Shown: positions 46,674 to 56,136, counted from the stretch's first letter. The stretch is DNA of 64,000 nucleotides from Planctomycetales bacterium 10988 (GCA_009664345.1 CP043547.1:5484709-5548708), one strand, 5' to 3'. Numbers and translations: made by a program. The notes: generated from the letters alone by a model not told the origin.

Positions 46674-47135
46674 ATGAAGAAAGTACTCAGTGAGGATCTG
46701 GATTACCCAGGCGACGATGGGTTGTACTATCTCGACGGGAAACCTTTCACAGGTATCGAAGTCCATCCCGATTTCGAGCCGACGAACTCCGAAACGGAAT
46801 ACCGAAACGGTTTGGTTTGGGGCGACAGGAAGGAGTGGTGGCCTTCGGGACAACTCGCTGCCAGAGAAGAATGGAAGTGGGGATGTCTCCACGGCGAAAC
46901 CCAGCGGTGGCACGAAAATGGCAATCCCTTGGAGGAAAGTGAGTACGAATTGGGAATCTGCAAGCGGCACAAGAAATGGGATGAGAGCGGCAGATTGGTC
47001 GAAGAGTCCGCCCTTGAGGAGGGATCCCGTTGGCACAATTCCCTCCTAAGGCTCAGGAAAATTTACTACGGGCACACTGGCGAAGAACGCGGGGACGAAG
47101 AAATTCAGCATCCCGAGAGCGCCCAGCCGGAGTAG
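46674..47135 (+). CDS. YwqK-like immunity protein, copy 1
   Basis: 153 residues from ATG 46674 (GGAGAG seven bases upstream; ATG 46659 possible). YwqK/MORN-like antitoxin repeats: YRNGLVWGDRKEWWPSGQL, CLHGETQRWHENGNPLE, GICKRHKKWDESGRL. YwqK proteins neutralise YwqJ-family deaminase toxins, and the toxin gene ends 56 bases upstream. The first residues (LDYPGDDGLYYLDGKPFTGI) define the local family. C-terminal GEERGDEEIQHPESAQPE is nearly the same as in copy 2, showing recent duplication. Confidence 0.85.
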   Translation: MKKVLSEDLDYPGDDGLYYLDGKPFTGIEVHPDFEPTNSETEYRNGLVWGDRKEWWPSGQLAAREEWKWGCLHGETQRWHENGNPLEESEYELGICKRHKKWDESGRLVEESALEEGSRWHNSLLRLRKIYYGHTGEERGDEEIQHPESAQPE

Positions 47136-47152
47136 GAGGCTCGCGGAAATCC

Positions 47153-47617
47153 ATGAAAAAAGTCATGTACGACGAGATCGGCTATAACGGTGATGACGGA
47201 TTATACTACTACCGCGATGAATTCCCCTTCACCGGCATAGCAGTTTATCCCGATTTCGAGCCCACGAGCACCGAGGAAGAATATCGCGACGGGGTGCTGT
47301 GGGGCGACTGGAAGGAGTGGTGGCCTTCGGGACAACTTGCTGTTTTGACACAATTCAAGTACGGATGTATGCATGGCTCGGACCAGAGGTGGTATGAAAA
47401 TGGAAAGCCGCAGGAGGAAGGTGAATATGAGCTAGGTATCTGCAAGCGGCGAAAAAAGTGGGGCGAGGACGGCATACTGGTGGAGGAATTTGCTCTTGAG
47501 GATGGGTCAGACATGCATACCCATCTCCTGGAGCTTAGGAGGTTATGCTACGGGCAAACAGGCGAAAAACGTGGAGATGAAGAAAGCCAACATCCAGAAA
47601 GCTCCCAGCCGGAGTAG
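47153..47617 (+). CDS. YwqK-like immunity protein, copy 2
   Basis: 154 residues from ATG 47153 (AGGAGG at 47134-47139). Same repeat pattern: YRDGVLWGDWKEWWPSGQL, CMHGSDQRWYENGKPQE, GICKRRKKWGEDGIL. By eye about two thirds identical to copy 1 and with the same C-terminal acidic tail. Likely protects against the adjacent toxin or related toxins from other strains. The frame is open upstream but no start is needed there. Confidence 0.85.
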   Translation: MKKVMYDEIGYNGDDGLYYYRDEFPFTGIAVYPDFEPTSTEEEYRDGVLWGDWKEWWPSGQLAVLTQFKYGCMHGSDQRWYENGKPQEEGEYELGICKRRKKWGEDGILVEEFALEDGSDMHTHLLELRRLCYGQTGEKRGDEESQHPESSQPE

Positions 47618-47649
47618 CTTTCTGGAATAGCAAAAAAATACCTGACAAA

Positions 47650-48111
47650 ATGAAAAGAGTGCATAGTGAGGATCTGGATTACCCAGGTGACGATGGGCTT
47701 TACTACTATGAAGGTGCCCCATTTACGGGCATCAGGGTGATTCAAGAGATCGACTTTAAAACTGAGGAAGAATTTCGCCACGGCGTATTATGGGGAAAGT
47801 CACAAACTTGGTGGCCCTCTGGACGACCTTGGAGGGAGTTGGAGTTTGTCTCGGGGCTATGGCATGGAACTATCAAGAAGTGGCACGACAATGGCCAAAT
47901 GGCAGAGCTAACTAAAGCGGAGGTTGGAATACCTATTGCTCGAAAGCGTTGGGATGAAGAGGGCAGACTAATCGAGGATTATAAAATCGAGAACGACCCC
48001 GAGGAAGCAAGCAGGCTGAGGAAGGAATGGGACATGGTAAAACGCTATTATGAGCGTGCCGGAGTACCGTCACCCTTTCAGAAAATCGATTTGGCAGACG
48101 ATTCCGAGTGA
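47650..48111 (+). CDS. YwqK-like immunity protein, copy 3 (divergent)
   Basis: 153 residues from ATG 47650; weak ribosome site. Same N-terminal block as copy 1 (SEDLDYPGDDGLYYYEGAPF) but more diverged afterwards: FRHGVLWGKSQTWWPSGRP, LWHGTIKKWHDNGQM, then a different, longer C-terminal helix (EEASRLRKEWDMVKRYYERA). It may be an orphan immunity kept against a different toxin variant. Confidence 0.83.
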   Translation: MKRVHSEDLDYPGDDGLYYYEGAPFTGIRVIQEIDFKTEEEFRHGVLWGKSQTWWPSGRPWRELEFVSGLWHGTIKKWHDNGQMAELTKAEVGIPIARKRWDEEGRLIEDYKIENDPEEASRLRKEWDMVKRYYERAGVPSPFQKIDLADDSE

Positions 48112-48282
48112 TTGTGATCTCGGGGCCTTCCTCGTTTCCGACAGAATTTAAAAAGTCCTCCCGGAAAACGAGTTGAAACTTCATTAATTCCTGGGTTTGA
48201 TGGCTTTCAAGGTGGTGAATCGCAGGGTAAACTTTGCTAGGATTTTCGGTCTCGACCTTCCAAGCCTTGCAAGCGGAGAACG

Positions 48283-49134
48283 GTGATGAAGCCGCCTTTG
48301 AACCCGGAGTCGAACCAGCAGGACCTGTTTCGGGCGTCGTTCGAGCAGATTCTCAACCCCGAGCATCCGCTGATTCGACCCGGCGAGCGGATCGATTGGC
48401 GGCGGTTTGAGGCGGCGTTCGAGGGCTGTTATGCCGCCGAAATCGGGGTTCCGGCGAAGGCCACGCGGCTGATGTTCGGCCTGCATTATCTCAAGCATGC
48501 CTTCGGCGAATCGGACGAATCGCTGCTGGATCATTGGGTCGAGAACCCGTACTGGCAGTGCTTTTGCGGCTTCACGACGATGCAACATGTGCCGCCGATT
48601 CATCCCACCGCGCTCATCAAATGGCGGCAACGCGTCGGGGCCGAACGGCTGCAACAGCTGCTGGAAGAGACCCTCGCTCTGGCCGTTCGTAGCAAGCAAG
48701 TCCGGCCTCAAGAGTTGCGGCAGGTCACCGTCGACACGACCGTGCAGGAGAAAAACATTTCCCACCCGACCGACTCGAAGTTGCTCTTGAAGGCGATCCA
48801 CAAACTCGGCAAGGCGGCCAAAACGCGGGGCATTCGCCTGCGGCAGCCGTATGTCAACGTCGCCAACGCCGCAACGCGATCGAGCCAAAGATCGGCCACC
48901 TCAAGTCGGACCACCTTCTGGGACGTTGCTTTCTCAAGGGCCTGGCCGGCGACGCGATCAACGCGGTCTTGGCTGGAGCGGCGGCGAACATCCGAAAACT
49001 ACTTTTGGCTTTCGGGCCTGCGCGGATTGGTTGGCCGTGGCAACAGCTCGCCCTGCTCCTCAAGCTCCTCAAAGAAGCGTTTACCTGCCCAGCAATGGCT
49101 CCCCCCCGAACCCGCACTCCCCTCCTCGCTTGAT
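48283..49134 (+). pseudogene. IS5/IS1182-type transposase with internal deletion
   Basis: The first 190 residues (NPEHPLIRPGERIDWRRF, YLKHAFGESDESLLDHW, TTMQHVPPIHPTALIKWR) are the N-terminus of an IS1182/IS5-type transposase. After RLRQPYVNV (about 48850-48870) the frame jumps and continues as RRNAIEPKIGHLKSDHLLGR to a TGA at 49132-49134, the normal C-terminus. The middle third with the second catalytic Asp is missing. The ends of the element are unclear; CAGGGACGACTAATTC at 49160-49175 may be its right terminus. Confidence 0.85.
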
Positions 49135-49239
49135 AAAAGCGAGAAAAAAAGACCTTTTTTCAGGGACGACTAATTCAAGGTGGGAGAAAGCAGAAGCAAA
49201 TTGTTTGATTGTTTTATTCGACGCGAAGCTTTTATGTTA

Positions 49240-50147
49240 GAGCGTGTTTGCGAATTGACATTTGACAAAAAAATCGGTACGACCCCTTGTGAATTCACCA
49301 CAAAACCATAACCAAGGAGCCGCACCGATGTCACGACCTCACGATTACACCGACCTCAGCGATCGTCAATGGCGTTTGATTCGTCCCCTGCTGCCGCCAC
49401 CGGCGAAGGTCGGAGCGAAGCGGCAGCTCGATTCCCTCGAAGTGGTCAACGCGATTTTCTACGTCCTGCGAGCGGGTTGTCCGTGGCGGTTGTTGCCGCA
49501 TGATTTTCCCAACTGGAATTCGGTTTACCACCTGTTTTGGGCGTGGCGAAATCTCGGCGGGTGGGAGAAAATTCACCGTAAACTTCGAGCGAAAATACGA
49601 ACAAAAGAGAAGCGATCCGCGAAGCCCTCGGCGGCGATTCTCGACAGTCAATCGGTCAAAACCACCGAGGCGGGCGGGCCTCGTGGGTACGACGCCGGCA
49701 AGAAAATCAACGAGAGAAAACGACATTTACTCGTCGATACGCTGGGTTTGGTCCTGGCGATCGTGGTGCATTCGGCGGACCTTCAGGACCAGGAGGGATC
49801 CCGCTTAGTGTTGCAAAAAGCGAAGCGAGACGTTCCTCGGCTTCGGGTGATTTTCGCGGACGGTGCCTACGCTCGCAGCGGGCTGCCGGCGTGGGTGAGA
49901 AATACCTTCCACTGGACACTGGAAATCGTCAAACGCGTGTCAGGCCGAGGCGGTTTTGAGGTGTTGCCGAAGCGGTGGATCGTCGAGCGAACCTTCGGTT
50001 GGCTGGGTCGCAGCCGCCGGTTGAGCAAGGATGATGAACGGGAACCTTCCACCAGTGAAGCGATGATACAAATCAGTATGATTCACCTGATGCTCAAACG
50101 TCTGTGTCCTTAAAAAAGGGAAGCTTTGGGGATTCGTAAACACGCTC
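49240..50147 (+). mobile_element. intact IS5-family (IS427-type) insertion sequence
   Basis: 908 bp with terminal inverted repeats GAGCGTGTTTGCGAATT (from 49240) and GAGCGTGTTTACGAATC (reversed, to 50147), 15 of 17 matching. TTA flanks both ends (49237-49239 and 50148-50150), the target duplication typical of the IS427 group. One intact transposase is inside, so it is probably still mobile. Confidence 0.9.
49328..50113 (+). CDS. IS5-family transposase (DDE)
   Basis: 261 residues from ATG 49328 (AAGGAG upstream). Catalytic triad region: ILDSQSVKTTEAGG (first Asp), VIFADGAYAR (second Asp) and WIVERTFGWLGRSRRL (Glu). N-terminal YTDLSDRQWRLIRPLLP is the standard IS427-type start. Full length with no lesions; contained in an element with perfect-looking ends. 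Confidence 0.93.
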   Translation: MSRPHDYTDLSDRQWRLIRPLLPPPAKVGAKRQLDSLEVVNAIFYVLRAGCPWRLLPHDFPNWNSVYHLFWAWRNLGGWEKIHRKLRAKIRTKEKRSAKPSAAILDSQSVKTTEAGGPRGYDAGKKINERKRHLLVDTLGLVLAIVVHSADLQDQEGSRLVLQKAKRDVPRLRVIFADGAYARSGLPAWVRNTFHWTLEIVKRVSGRGGFEVLPKRWIVERTFGWLGRSRRLSKDDEREPSTSEAMIQISMIHLMLKRLCP

Positions 50148-50263
50148 TTAGAAGGAGCAATACCTTGCACAAGGCAAACTCTTTTGTGTAGGTAGCTGGC
50201 CACAAGAATCAAAGTTATAGTCAATTTATTTATCTGACACTTAAAGTTATACCTCAATAAGAA

Positions 50264-50298
50264 AATCCCCAGGTAAACATTCGATTTACCTGGGGATT
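50264..50298 (-). terminator. intrinsic terminator of glgC
   Basis: Perfect 14-base stem AATCCCCAGGTAAA (50264-50277) / TTTACCTGGGGATT (50285-50298); on the minus strand TTTTC follows. The segment 50151-50336 has no gene. Confidence 0.8.
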
Positions 50299-50336
50299 CT
50301 ATTTTCAAGTTCTGTTAAATTAAATTCTATAACTTT

Positions 50337-51632
50337 TTAAACATGGGTTCCATCAGCGATGGTGGCGTTTTTATTGACGACTACAATGCCATCGCGGATC
50401 ATGATCATATCACTGCCATCCACTTCGTCGGCGTTTTCCACCTTTTCAAAGTTTCGGATGTGAACGCTGGAACCAAGTCGGGCGTTTTTGTCCACGATTG
50501 CTCCATCAATGAAGCAGCCATCTCCGATGCCGATCGCCGGAAGTTTTCCTTCGTTGACTTCCTCCAATGAGCTACTTGGCTCGTAGTAATCCGAGCCCAT
50601 AATAATGGAGTTGCGAATGGTCACATTGCGGCCAATCCGACAGCGGAGGCCGACGACACTATTTTCAATCACGGACCCTTCGCCGATGGTGCAACCATCC
50701 GCAATCAGACTCCGTTTGACTGTGGCACCTTCAGTAAATGTCGGAGGCAGGAAGCGGGCACGTGAGTAAATAGGTGCCTCTGCCGAAGCCAATTCAAAAG
50801 GAGGGTTCGCTTTGGCCAGATCGAGATTCGCTCGATAGAAGGCCCGAATCGTTCCAATATCTTCCCAATATCCATCGAAGAGGTGCGATTGGACATGGTA
50901 ATCATTGATCGCCCGGGGGAAAATTTGCTTTCCAAAATCCTCATCATCAGTTGAGTCGAGGATATCAAGTAGCGTCTCCCGCTTAAAAAGATAGATTCCC
51001 ATACTTGCCAAGCAGTCTCGGCCGTGGCTTTGAATCCCCTTCTTTTCAATCCAACCGGGATCGACAAGGACTTCGGAGAGTTCTTCTTCGGTTTGCGGCT
51101 TTTCAACGAATCCAAAGATTCGCCCTTCGTCGGTGACCTTCATAATCCCTAAAGCGGAGGCTTCCTTCCGATCAACCGGCAAGGCAGCAATCGAGACGTC
51201 CGCATTGGTCTCTTTATGCGTTCGCAACATCTCGCTGAAGTCCATCCGATAGAGTTGATCCCCGGAAAGAATCAGAATATTTTCAACCCCAAATTGATCA
51301 AGGTGCATCAGGTTCTTGCGAACTGCATCCGCTGTCCCCTGATACCAAGCGGTTCCTTCAGTCGTTTGCTGAGCAGCAAGAATTTCGACAAATCCCCCGC
51401 TGAAAATATCGAAATTATAAGTCTGGCGAATGTGGCGATGAAGACTGACGGAATTGAACTGTGTCAAAACATAAATCCGGCGGACTCCACTATTGATACA
51501 GTTCGAGACCGGGATATCGATCAAACGGTATTTTCCCGCTAGCGGCACCGCCGGCTTGGAGCGGTATTTGGTCAGGGGATAAAGGCGAGAACCACGTCCT
51601 CCACCGAGGACGAGTGCTAATGTTTTCCACAT
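50337..51632 (-). CDS. glgC: glucose-1-phosphate adenylyltransferase
   Basis: 431 residues, full length. Makes ADP-glucose for glycogen. Motifs: GGGRGSRLYPLTKYRSKPAVP (Arg-rich nucleotide loop, about 10-30), ILSGDQLYRMD, GFVEKP, DIGTIRAFYRANLDLA, then a left-handed beta-helix C-terminal domain (VIENSVVGLRCRIG, VTIRNSIIMG). ATG with GAGGAG upstream. Monocistronic; no other glycogen gene is near. Flanks the island on its right side, so it is likely core genome. Confidence 0.94.
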   Translation of the reverse strand: MWKTLALVLGGGRGSRLYPLTKYRSKPAVPLAGKYRLIDIPVSNCINSGVRRIYVLTQFNSVSLHRHIRQTYNFDIFSGGFVEILAAQQTTEGTAWYQGTADAVRKNLMHLDQFGVENILILSGDQLYRMDFSEMLRTHKETNADVSIAALPVDRKEASALGIMKVTDEGRIFGFVEKPQTEEELSEVLVDPGWIEKKGIQSHGRDCLASMGIYLFKRETLLDILDSTDDEDFGKQIFPRAINDYHVQSHLFDGYWEDIGTIRAFYRANLDLAKANPPFELASAEAPIYSRARFLPPTFTEGATVKRSLIADGCTIGEGSVIENSVVGLRCRIGRNVTIRNSIIMGSDYYEPSSSLEEVNEGKLPAIGIGDGCFIDGAIVDKNARLGSSVHIRNFEKVENADEVDGSDMIMIRDGIVVVNKNATIADGTHV

Positions 51633-52164
51633 AATGGGTATATCTCCTCAGCAGTTTTGTATACTTCCTGCTTGGAAGGGAAGGTTAATAGAAGAAAGTG
51701 GGAGGACTCGCTCTCGCCGCTTAGATGAGAATGCGATCAACCCTTGTTGTTCTGGATTTAGGTTGGAGGGGAGAACTTAGCAACCCGCAGATATTTTTCT
51801 CGTGAAATCCAGGAGAAACCTCTCACCTCAAGAACCAAATTCTCAATTACGTAAGTGTCCTCCAAATGGTTAATCATTATCTAAACAATTCTGTAGCAAA
51901 GTTCAAGCAACGGACACCTCTCGGTGATAGGTTCATCAGCTTTTTATAGGGATCGAACCTCTGCCATGTGCATTAAGAAAAGAATTTTCCTTCCACATTG
52001 GTCTCTTCTCAGATTTTTCGTTAAACTAGAGACTCTATCAATTCCATGACCAGACCTTGATCTGTCTTGAACTGATTTTGACGATTTCCCTTGTTAACCT
52101 TGGGACACTCCGCCGCCCCCAGGCTGGATGGTCCTCACGAATTTCCTCACGAAGTAGGCCTTCA
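51633..52164. other. divergent intergenic region glgC-nagB (532 bp)
   Basis: No gene is seen; promoters of both genes must lie here. The nagB frame is open to 52057 without coding character before ATG 52165. Confidence 0.5.
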
Positions 52165-52950
52165 ATGCGGGTGATCATTGAACCCAATCTCTCGACGCTC
52201 AGCCAATTTGCAGCCGAATATTTCTCCCAGCAAATTCGACGCAAGCCCCAGTCTGTGCTAGGTTTGGCTACCGGCGGCACTCCTTTGGAACTCTATCGCC
52301 TTCTAATTAAAAAATATCAGGATGGTGAAGTGGACCCCTCCCAAATTCAAACGTTTAATTTAGATGAATACGTTGGGATTCCCTCGGACCATGAGCAGAG
52401 TTACCGCACTTTTATGGAAGTGAACCTTTTTCGACCGTTGAAGATTCGGGAGGAGCAAATTCATTTCCTCGATGGGATGAGTCGGAATTTTGAACAGACC
52501 GCTCAAGAGTATGAATTGGCAATCCAACAACGGGGCGGAATTGACCTTCAATTGCTGGGCATTGGACGCGATGGACATATTGCCTTTAACGAACCCGGCT
52601 CCTCGCTGGCAAGCCGAACTCGCTTGAAAACCTTGACTTACGAAACTCGACGCGATAATGCCCGATTCTTTGGAACGATTGAAAAGGTTCCTCGCTTGGC
52701 CTTGACGATGGGGATCGGCACCATTTTGGACGCGAAGGAATGTCTTTTGATTGCTGGGGGAGAAGCCAAGGCGGAAGCGGTCGCTGCCATGATCGAAGGT
52801 CCTGTCACCGCACAAGTTACGGCTTCGGCGTTGCAAATGCACCCTCGTACAATCTGCCTTCTTGACGAAGCGGCCGCCTCTCGATTGAAGAATAAAGCTT
52901 ACTACTTGGAAGTGGAACAATTGCAGCGGGAATTAAAATTCTCTTCGTGA
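52165..52950 (+). CDS. nagB: glucosamine-6-phosphate deaminase
   Basis: 261 residues from ATG 52165. Converts glucosamine-6-phosphate to fructose-6-phosphate and ammonia. Catalytic Asp67 in NLDEYVG, D136 and H138 in IGRDGHIAFNEP, with E143, plus phosphate loop GLATGGTP. Length and motif spacing are standard. Single gene; no nagA is adjacent. The downstream 413-base gap has repeats. Confidence 0.93.
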   Translation: MRVIIEPNLSTLSQFAAEYFSQQIRRKPQSVLGLATGGTPLELYRLLIKKYQDGEVDPSQIQTFNLDEYVGIPSDHEQSYRTFMEVNLFRPLKIREEQIHFLDGMSRNFEQTAQEYELAIQQRGGIDLQLLGIGRDGHIAFNEPGSSLASRTRLKTLTYETRRDNARFFGTIEKVPRLALTMGIGTILDAKECLLIAGGEAKAEAVAAMIEGPVTAQVTASALQMHPRTICLLDEAAASRLKNKAYYLEVEQLQRELKFSS

Positions 52951-53016
52951 GCATCATCGTCTAATCCCACCCAGAAAATCCTGACGCTCTTCCAAGAAAA
53001 GAGGCTGGCAGTCGCT

Positions 53017-53068
53017 AAAAAATATGCCCAAAATTTTTCCGTAAAAAATATGCCCAAAATTTTTCCGT
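53017..53068 (+). repeat. perfect 26-bp tandem duplication
   Basis: AAAAAATATGCCCAAAATTT followed by TTCCGT, present twice head to tail (53017-53042 and 53043-53068) in the gap after nagB. Intergenic; a recent slippage or regulatory duplication. No gene is seen in the rest of 52951-53363. Confidence 0.9.
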
Positions 53069-53092
53069 CGTCTAAAATATGAAAATTGCATA

Positions 53093-53170
53093 AAAGCCAC
53101 TGGTCAAAACTCGACATAAAAGGAATCGTGGGGAAAAGTGACTTGCCCGTATCTTTTGACCACAAACTCT
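53093..53170 (-). repeat. dispersed ~80-bp hairpin repeat, copy C (inverted)
   Basis: Read on the minus strand it begins AGAGTTTGTGGTCAAAAG and ends GTTTTGACCAGTGGC, matching copies A and B. The arms TGGTCAAAA and TTTTGACCA are perfectly complementary here. Confidence 0.7.
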
Positions 53171-53363
53171 AAAAAATTTCCGTCGAAAGGCCCTCATTTT
53201 CGTATGATAAAGGGAGACCCAAGCGGTTGAGGCTCCTTCCTGACTTTGAAGCCCGGTGATTTTTCAACCCATTTAAAAAACGTAGAGTGAACGACCAAAT
53301 TTTGTCTGGCAGCGAAAAAAACTCCCTTCACTCGATTCTTCGTCGTAGAAAGTTCCTGATCAT

Positions 53364-55427
53364 ATGGCAAGTAAGAACTCTTCATTAGCTCCAAAACTCT
53401 TGAACTCAACGAGTCCTTACTTAAAGGCCCCTTCTGAAATCATCATTCTAGTTGCATGCTGTGCTATCGGAGCAACGCATTGCTTTCTTGCAAGTCAAGA
53501 ACTTCCCCCTTTGCAACGCATGAGCCTTTGGCTGGCTGGACTCTTGCAACTCGTCCTGGCTTGGGGAACGTGGAGATTAACCCGTTGGGCACGCCTGTTG
53601 ATCTTTCCATATGCGGCAGGGCTGATCGCTTGGGGAGTTTTCTCACTTTGGCAGAATCAATCGTGGGGCCTAGGGGTCGGGGTGATCTTCGTCGGGGCCG
53701 TTTTGATTTTATATAACACCCTGTTTGCCACGAAATTACTATTCCGGATACCGGTCCGTTTGCATTTGCCGCCGCTGTTTGTCGCTTCCTGGGTGGTGAT
53801 GTATCTGCCGCTGCTATTGCTGATTCCGACCGCCCTGCTACTGAATCTTTCTCCAGTCCTGACCTTCCTGATCGCTGCGGTGTTACTCCCCGTACATTTT
53901 CTCTTTATTCGGCCTCCGCTTCTCCAGTTTTTGGCGGCTTATGCCTCCCCGGTGCCGTCAGAGCTTTCACGAGAAAATCAGAAAAAATTCCGCGAAGCCC
54001 GCCGAGCCCGACTCTTGGGGCGGGTTCAATGGGCGGAGATTTTGCTGTTGAATCTGCCGGATGTCCGTGGCGTGCGGACGTTGAAAGGGCTTTTGCAACT
54101 ACAACGGCATGAAGATCGAGGGATTTTGAACAAGGTTCTCTTTCAGCACGAGATTGCGATTCCTCCGAGTAAACAAGAGCAATTGGAAGAGGCTTGCCGT
54201 ACTGCCGACCTTGAACAACTGTTGGAAAGCCGTACGCAATTGATTGATGATCTCGTGGCGGACCTCGCTTCACCGCGGCCGCTCTTTGTGATGGAAGCCA
54301 CGCCCGCTCTCAAGATTCTGACCGGACAAACTTTTTACATCAATCCGGACCTCGGCTATCTAGGTTGGTGGAATGAGAACCGTTCGCTCTGCACCGGTGG
54401 GCGTTCCTGGGGATGGCTCGTCTCGCGGCTGTGGTCACTGGAATGTCTCAAGGCGGCGGAAATCGTTTCGAAACGTTCGGAGAATTGCTTGCTCGAAGAA
54501 GCCTCTACTTTGCTGCGGATGTCGGAGGATTCCCCGGATGATCTCGATATTGAATGGATTATTGAACAAACACGAAGATTTTGTCTCTTTCCCCAATCGG
54601 CCAAGCATTTGAAGCCGTTCATGCTCGACTCCATTTTTGCCAGCATCGAAGGTTGGGAGGAGATGCCGAACCGACTGGAATTACGAGTTCCTTTGGTGGA
54701 TATGCTTATTCAAATGGCAAAAGATTATTTGCCGATGCAAATCACCCCATCAAGGAAGTCGAACGAAGCTCCTAATTCCGACTGGGCATGGATCATCGCT
54801 CAATTGACGAATTGCACTCGGGAGATCTTTCAAGACTCCGAGGCCTTTGAAAAATGGTGGAATGCCGTTCGTGAAGAAGAACGAAGATACGACGAATGGA
54901 TGGCGGATGGCTTGCGGACGGCCAATGCCGAAGATTGGGAGCAAGCGAGCGAATGCTTCCATGAAGCGAAGAAGTATCCCCGAGCCGGCATTGAAGCCCA
55001 TTACAACTACGTTCTCTGCCTGATGAAATTGGAGTCCTTTGGCGAAGCCGAGAGTTTGCTTGAAGAAATGATTCGCAAATCTCCCGACGAAGAACGCCTT
55101 TGGACGCGACTAGGCGATTGCCGCCGCTACTTGGGGCGTGGCAGCGAGGCGATGGATGCCTATCAAAAGGCGGTTGATAAAGGGGAAGATGAAGAAAACC
55201 TCGCCGTCTTGATGGGACTTACGCTTGCAAACGATGGGCAAGAAGAAGAGGCCCTGCAAAAATTCCAAACCGCCCTTGGCCCTGACCCCGACGCAGACAC
55301 CTTGGAAGAGCTTTCTACTTTCTTGGAATCAGAAGGCGTCTACCATCTGGCCCAACGTTTCCGCCAAGAAGCTTTTCAGAAAAGTTTGGAAGAAGACCTA
55401 GAGAACTTCGAAGAAGAGGAAGATTAA
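53364..55427 (+). CDS. membrane protein with C-terminal TPR repeats
   Basis: 687 residues. Six hydrophobic segments in the first 185 residues (about 25-44, 52-71, 76-95, 101-120, 136-160, 163-182). The middle (190-520) is soluble and unassigned. Residues 525-665 are TPR-like (AEDWEQASECFHEAKKYPRA, SFGEAESLLEEMIRKSPD, RGSEAMDAYQKAVDKGE, DGQEEEALQKFQTALGPDP). Acidic C-terminus. Probably an inner-membrane scaffold; function unknown. ATG 53364, weak ribosome site. Confidence 0.8.
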   Translation: MASKNSSLAPKLLNSTSPYLKAPSEIIILVACCAIGATHCFLASQELPPLQRMSLWLAGLLQLVLAWGTWRLTRWARLLIFPYAAGLIAWGVFSLWQNQSWGLGVGVIFVGAVLILYNTLFATKLLFRIPVRLHLPPLFVASWVVMYLPLLLLIPTALLLNLSPVLTFLIAAVLLPVHFLFIRPPLLQFLAAYASPVPSELSRENQKKFREARRARLLGRVQWAEILLLNLPDVRGVRTLKGLLQLQRHEDRGILNKVLFQHEIAIPPSKQEQLEEACRTADLEQLLESRTQLIDDLVADLASPRPLFVMEATPALKILTGQTFYINPDLGYLGWWNENRSLCTGGRSWGWLVSRLWSLECLKAAEIVSKRSENCLLEEASTLLRMSEDSPDDLDIEWIIEQTRRFCLFPQSAKHLKPFMLDSIFASIEGWEEMPNRLELRVPLVDMLIQMAKDYLPMQITPSRKSNEAPNSDWAWIIAQLTNCTREIFQDSEAFEKWWNAVREEERRYDEWMADGLRTANAEDWEQASECFHEAKKYPRAGIEAHYNYVLCLMKLESFGEAESLLEEMIRKSPDEERLWTRLGDCRRYLGRGSEAMDAYQKAVDKGEDEENLAVLMGLTLANDGQEEEALQKFQTALGPDPDADTLEELSTFLESEGVYHLAQRFRQEAFQKSLEEDLENFEEEED

Positions 55428-55539
55428 AAAGCTTTTTTACTTGGTTGGCGAAACTATCCCGCGATCATCTTGTCGAGCGGAAGGGCATCTTCCTATACTT
55501 CACCCAGTCCATTCTTTCTATTCTGTAGGTGAGGAACCG

Positions 55540-56136
55540 ATGCAAAAACCTGCCCCGACTGACTACCCGGTGATCGAGGAAATCGCCCAGCGATGGAGTC
55601 CGCTTGCTTTTTCTTCACGCCCCGTCGAAACCGAGAGATTACGGTCACTCTTCGAAGCCGCTCGCTGGGCTGCCTCTTCCTATAATGAACAACCTTGGCG
55701 ATACATTGTAGCCCAGAAATCCGACGATGAGACCTATCAGAAAGTGCTTGCTTGTTTGGTGGAAGGGAATCAAGCTTGGGCAAAGTATGCCCCGGTTTTA
55801 GGGTTGTCCGTCGCGAGCACCAAGTTTCAAAGAAATCAAAAACCCAATCGACATGCCTTCCACGACGTCGGGCAGGCGACCGCTCATTTAGCTTTGGAAG
55901 CGACAAAACAAGGGCTCTACGTTCATCAAATGGCTGGATTCGATGCGGACCAAGCCCGATCGACCTTTCAAATCCCTGAAGATTTCGAGCCAGTAGCCGG
56001 TTTCGCCCTCGGGTATCCAGGCTCCATCTCGGACCTCTCGGAGGATCATCAGAAACGCGAGCAGGCTGATCGTGCCAGAAAACCACAAGCGGATTTCGTC
56101 TTCGGTGGCGATTGGGGCATCGCGGCAGAGTTCTAA
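55540..56136 (+). CDS. nitroreductase-family FMN protein
   Basis: 198 residues from ATG 55540 (GAGGAA upstream); the longer frame from 55441 is not needed. Pattern of the nitroreductase family: RRSPLAFSSRPV-like WSPLAFSSRPVE (FMN phosphate), EAARWAASSYNEQPWRYIV, DVGQATAHLALEATKQGLYVHQM and VAGFALGYPG. Uses FMN and NAD(P)H to reduce nitro or quinone compounds; specific substrate unknown. Terminator follows. Confidence 0.9.
   Translation: MQKPAPTDYPVIEEIAQRWSPLAFSSRPVETERLRSLFEAARWAASSYNEQPWRYIVAQKSDDETYQKVLACLVEGNQAWAKYAPVLGLSVASTKFQRNQKPNRHAFHDVGQATAHLALEATKQGLYVHQMAGFDADQARSTFQIPEDFEPVAGFALGYPGSISDLSEDHQKREQADRARKPQADFVFGGDWGIAAEF

Noticed and set aside
48180-49180. Terminal inverted repeats of the deleted IS5-type element
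   Set aside because: Only weak similarity between TTAATTCCTGGG near 48184 and the reversed right end near 49160; not good enough to define ends.
48851-49240. 129-residue Arg/Pro-rich protein
   Set aside because: It is an out-of-frame reading of the IS5-type transposase C-terminus; the correct frame gives a recognisable transposase end.
48100-50340. Right attachment site (copy of tRNA-Arg 3' end)
   Set aside because: No stretch matching GGTTCGAGTCCTACCGGGCG was found by eye near the right border of the island.
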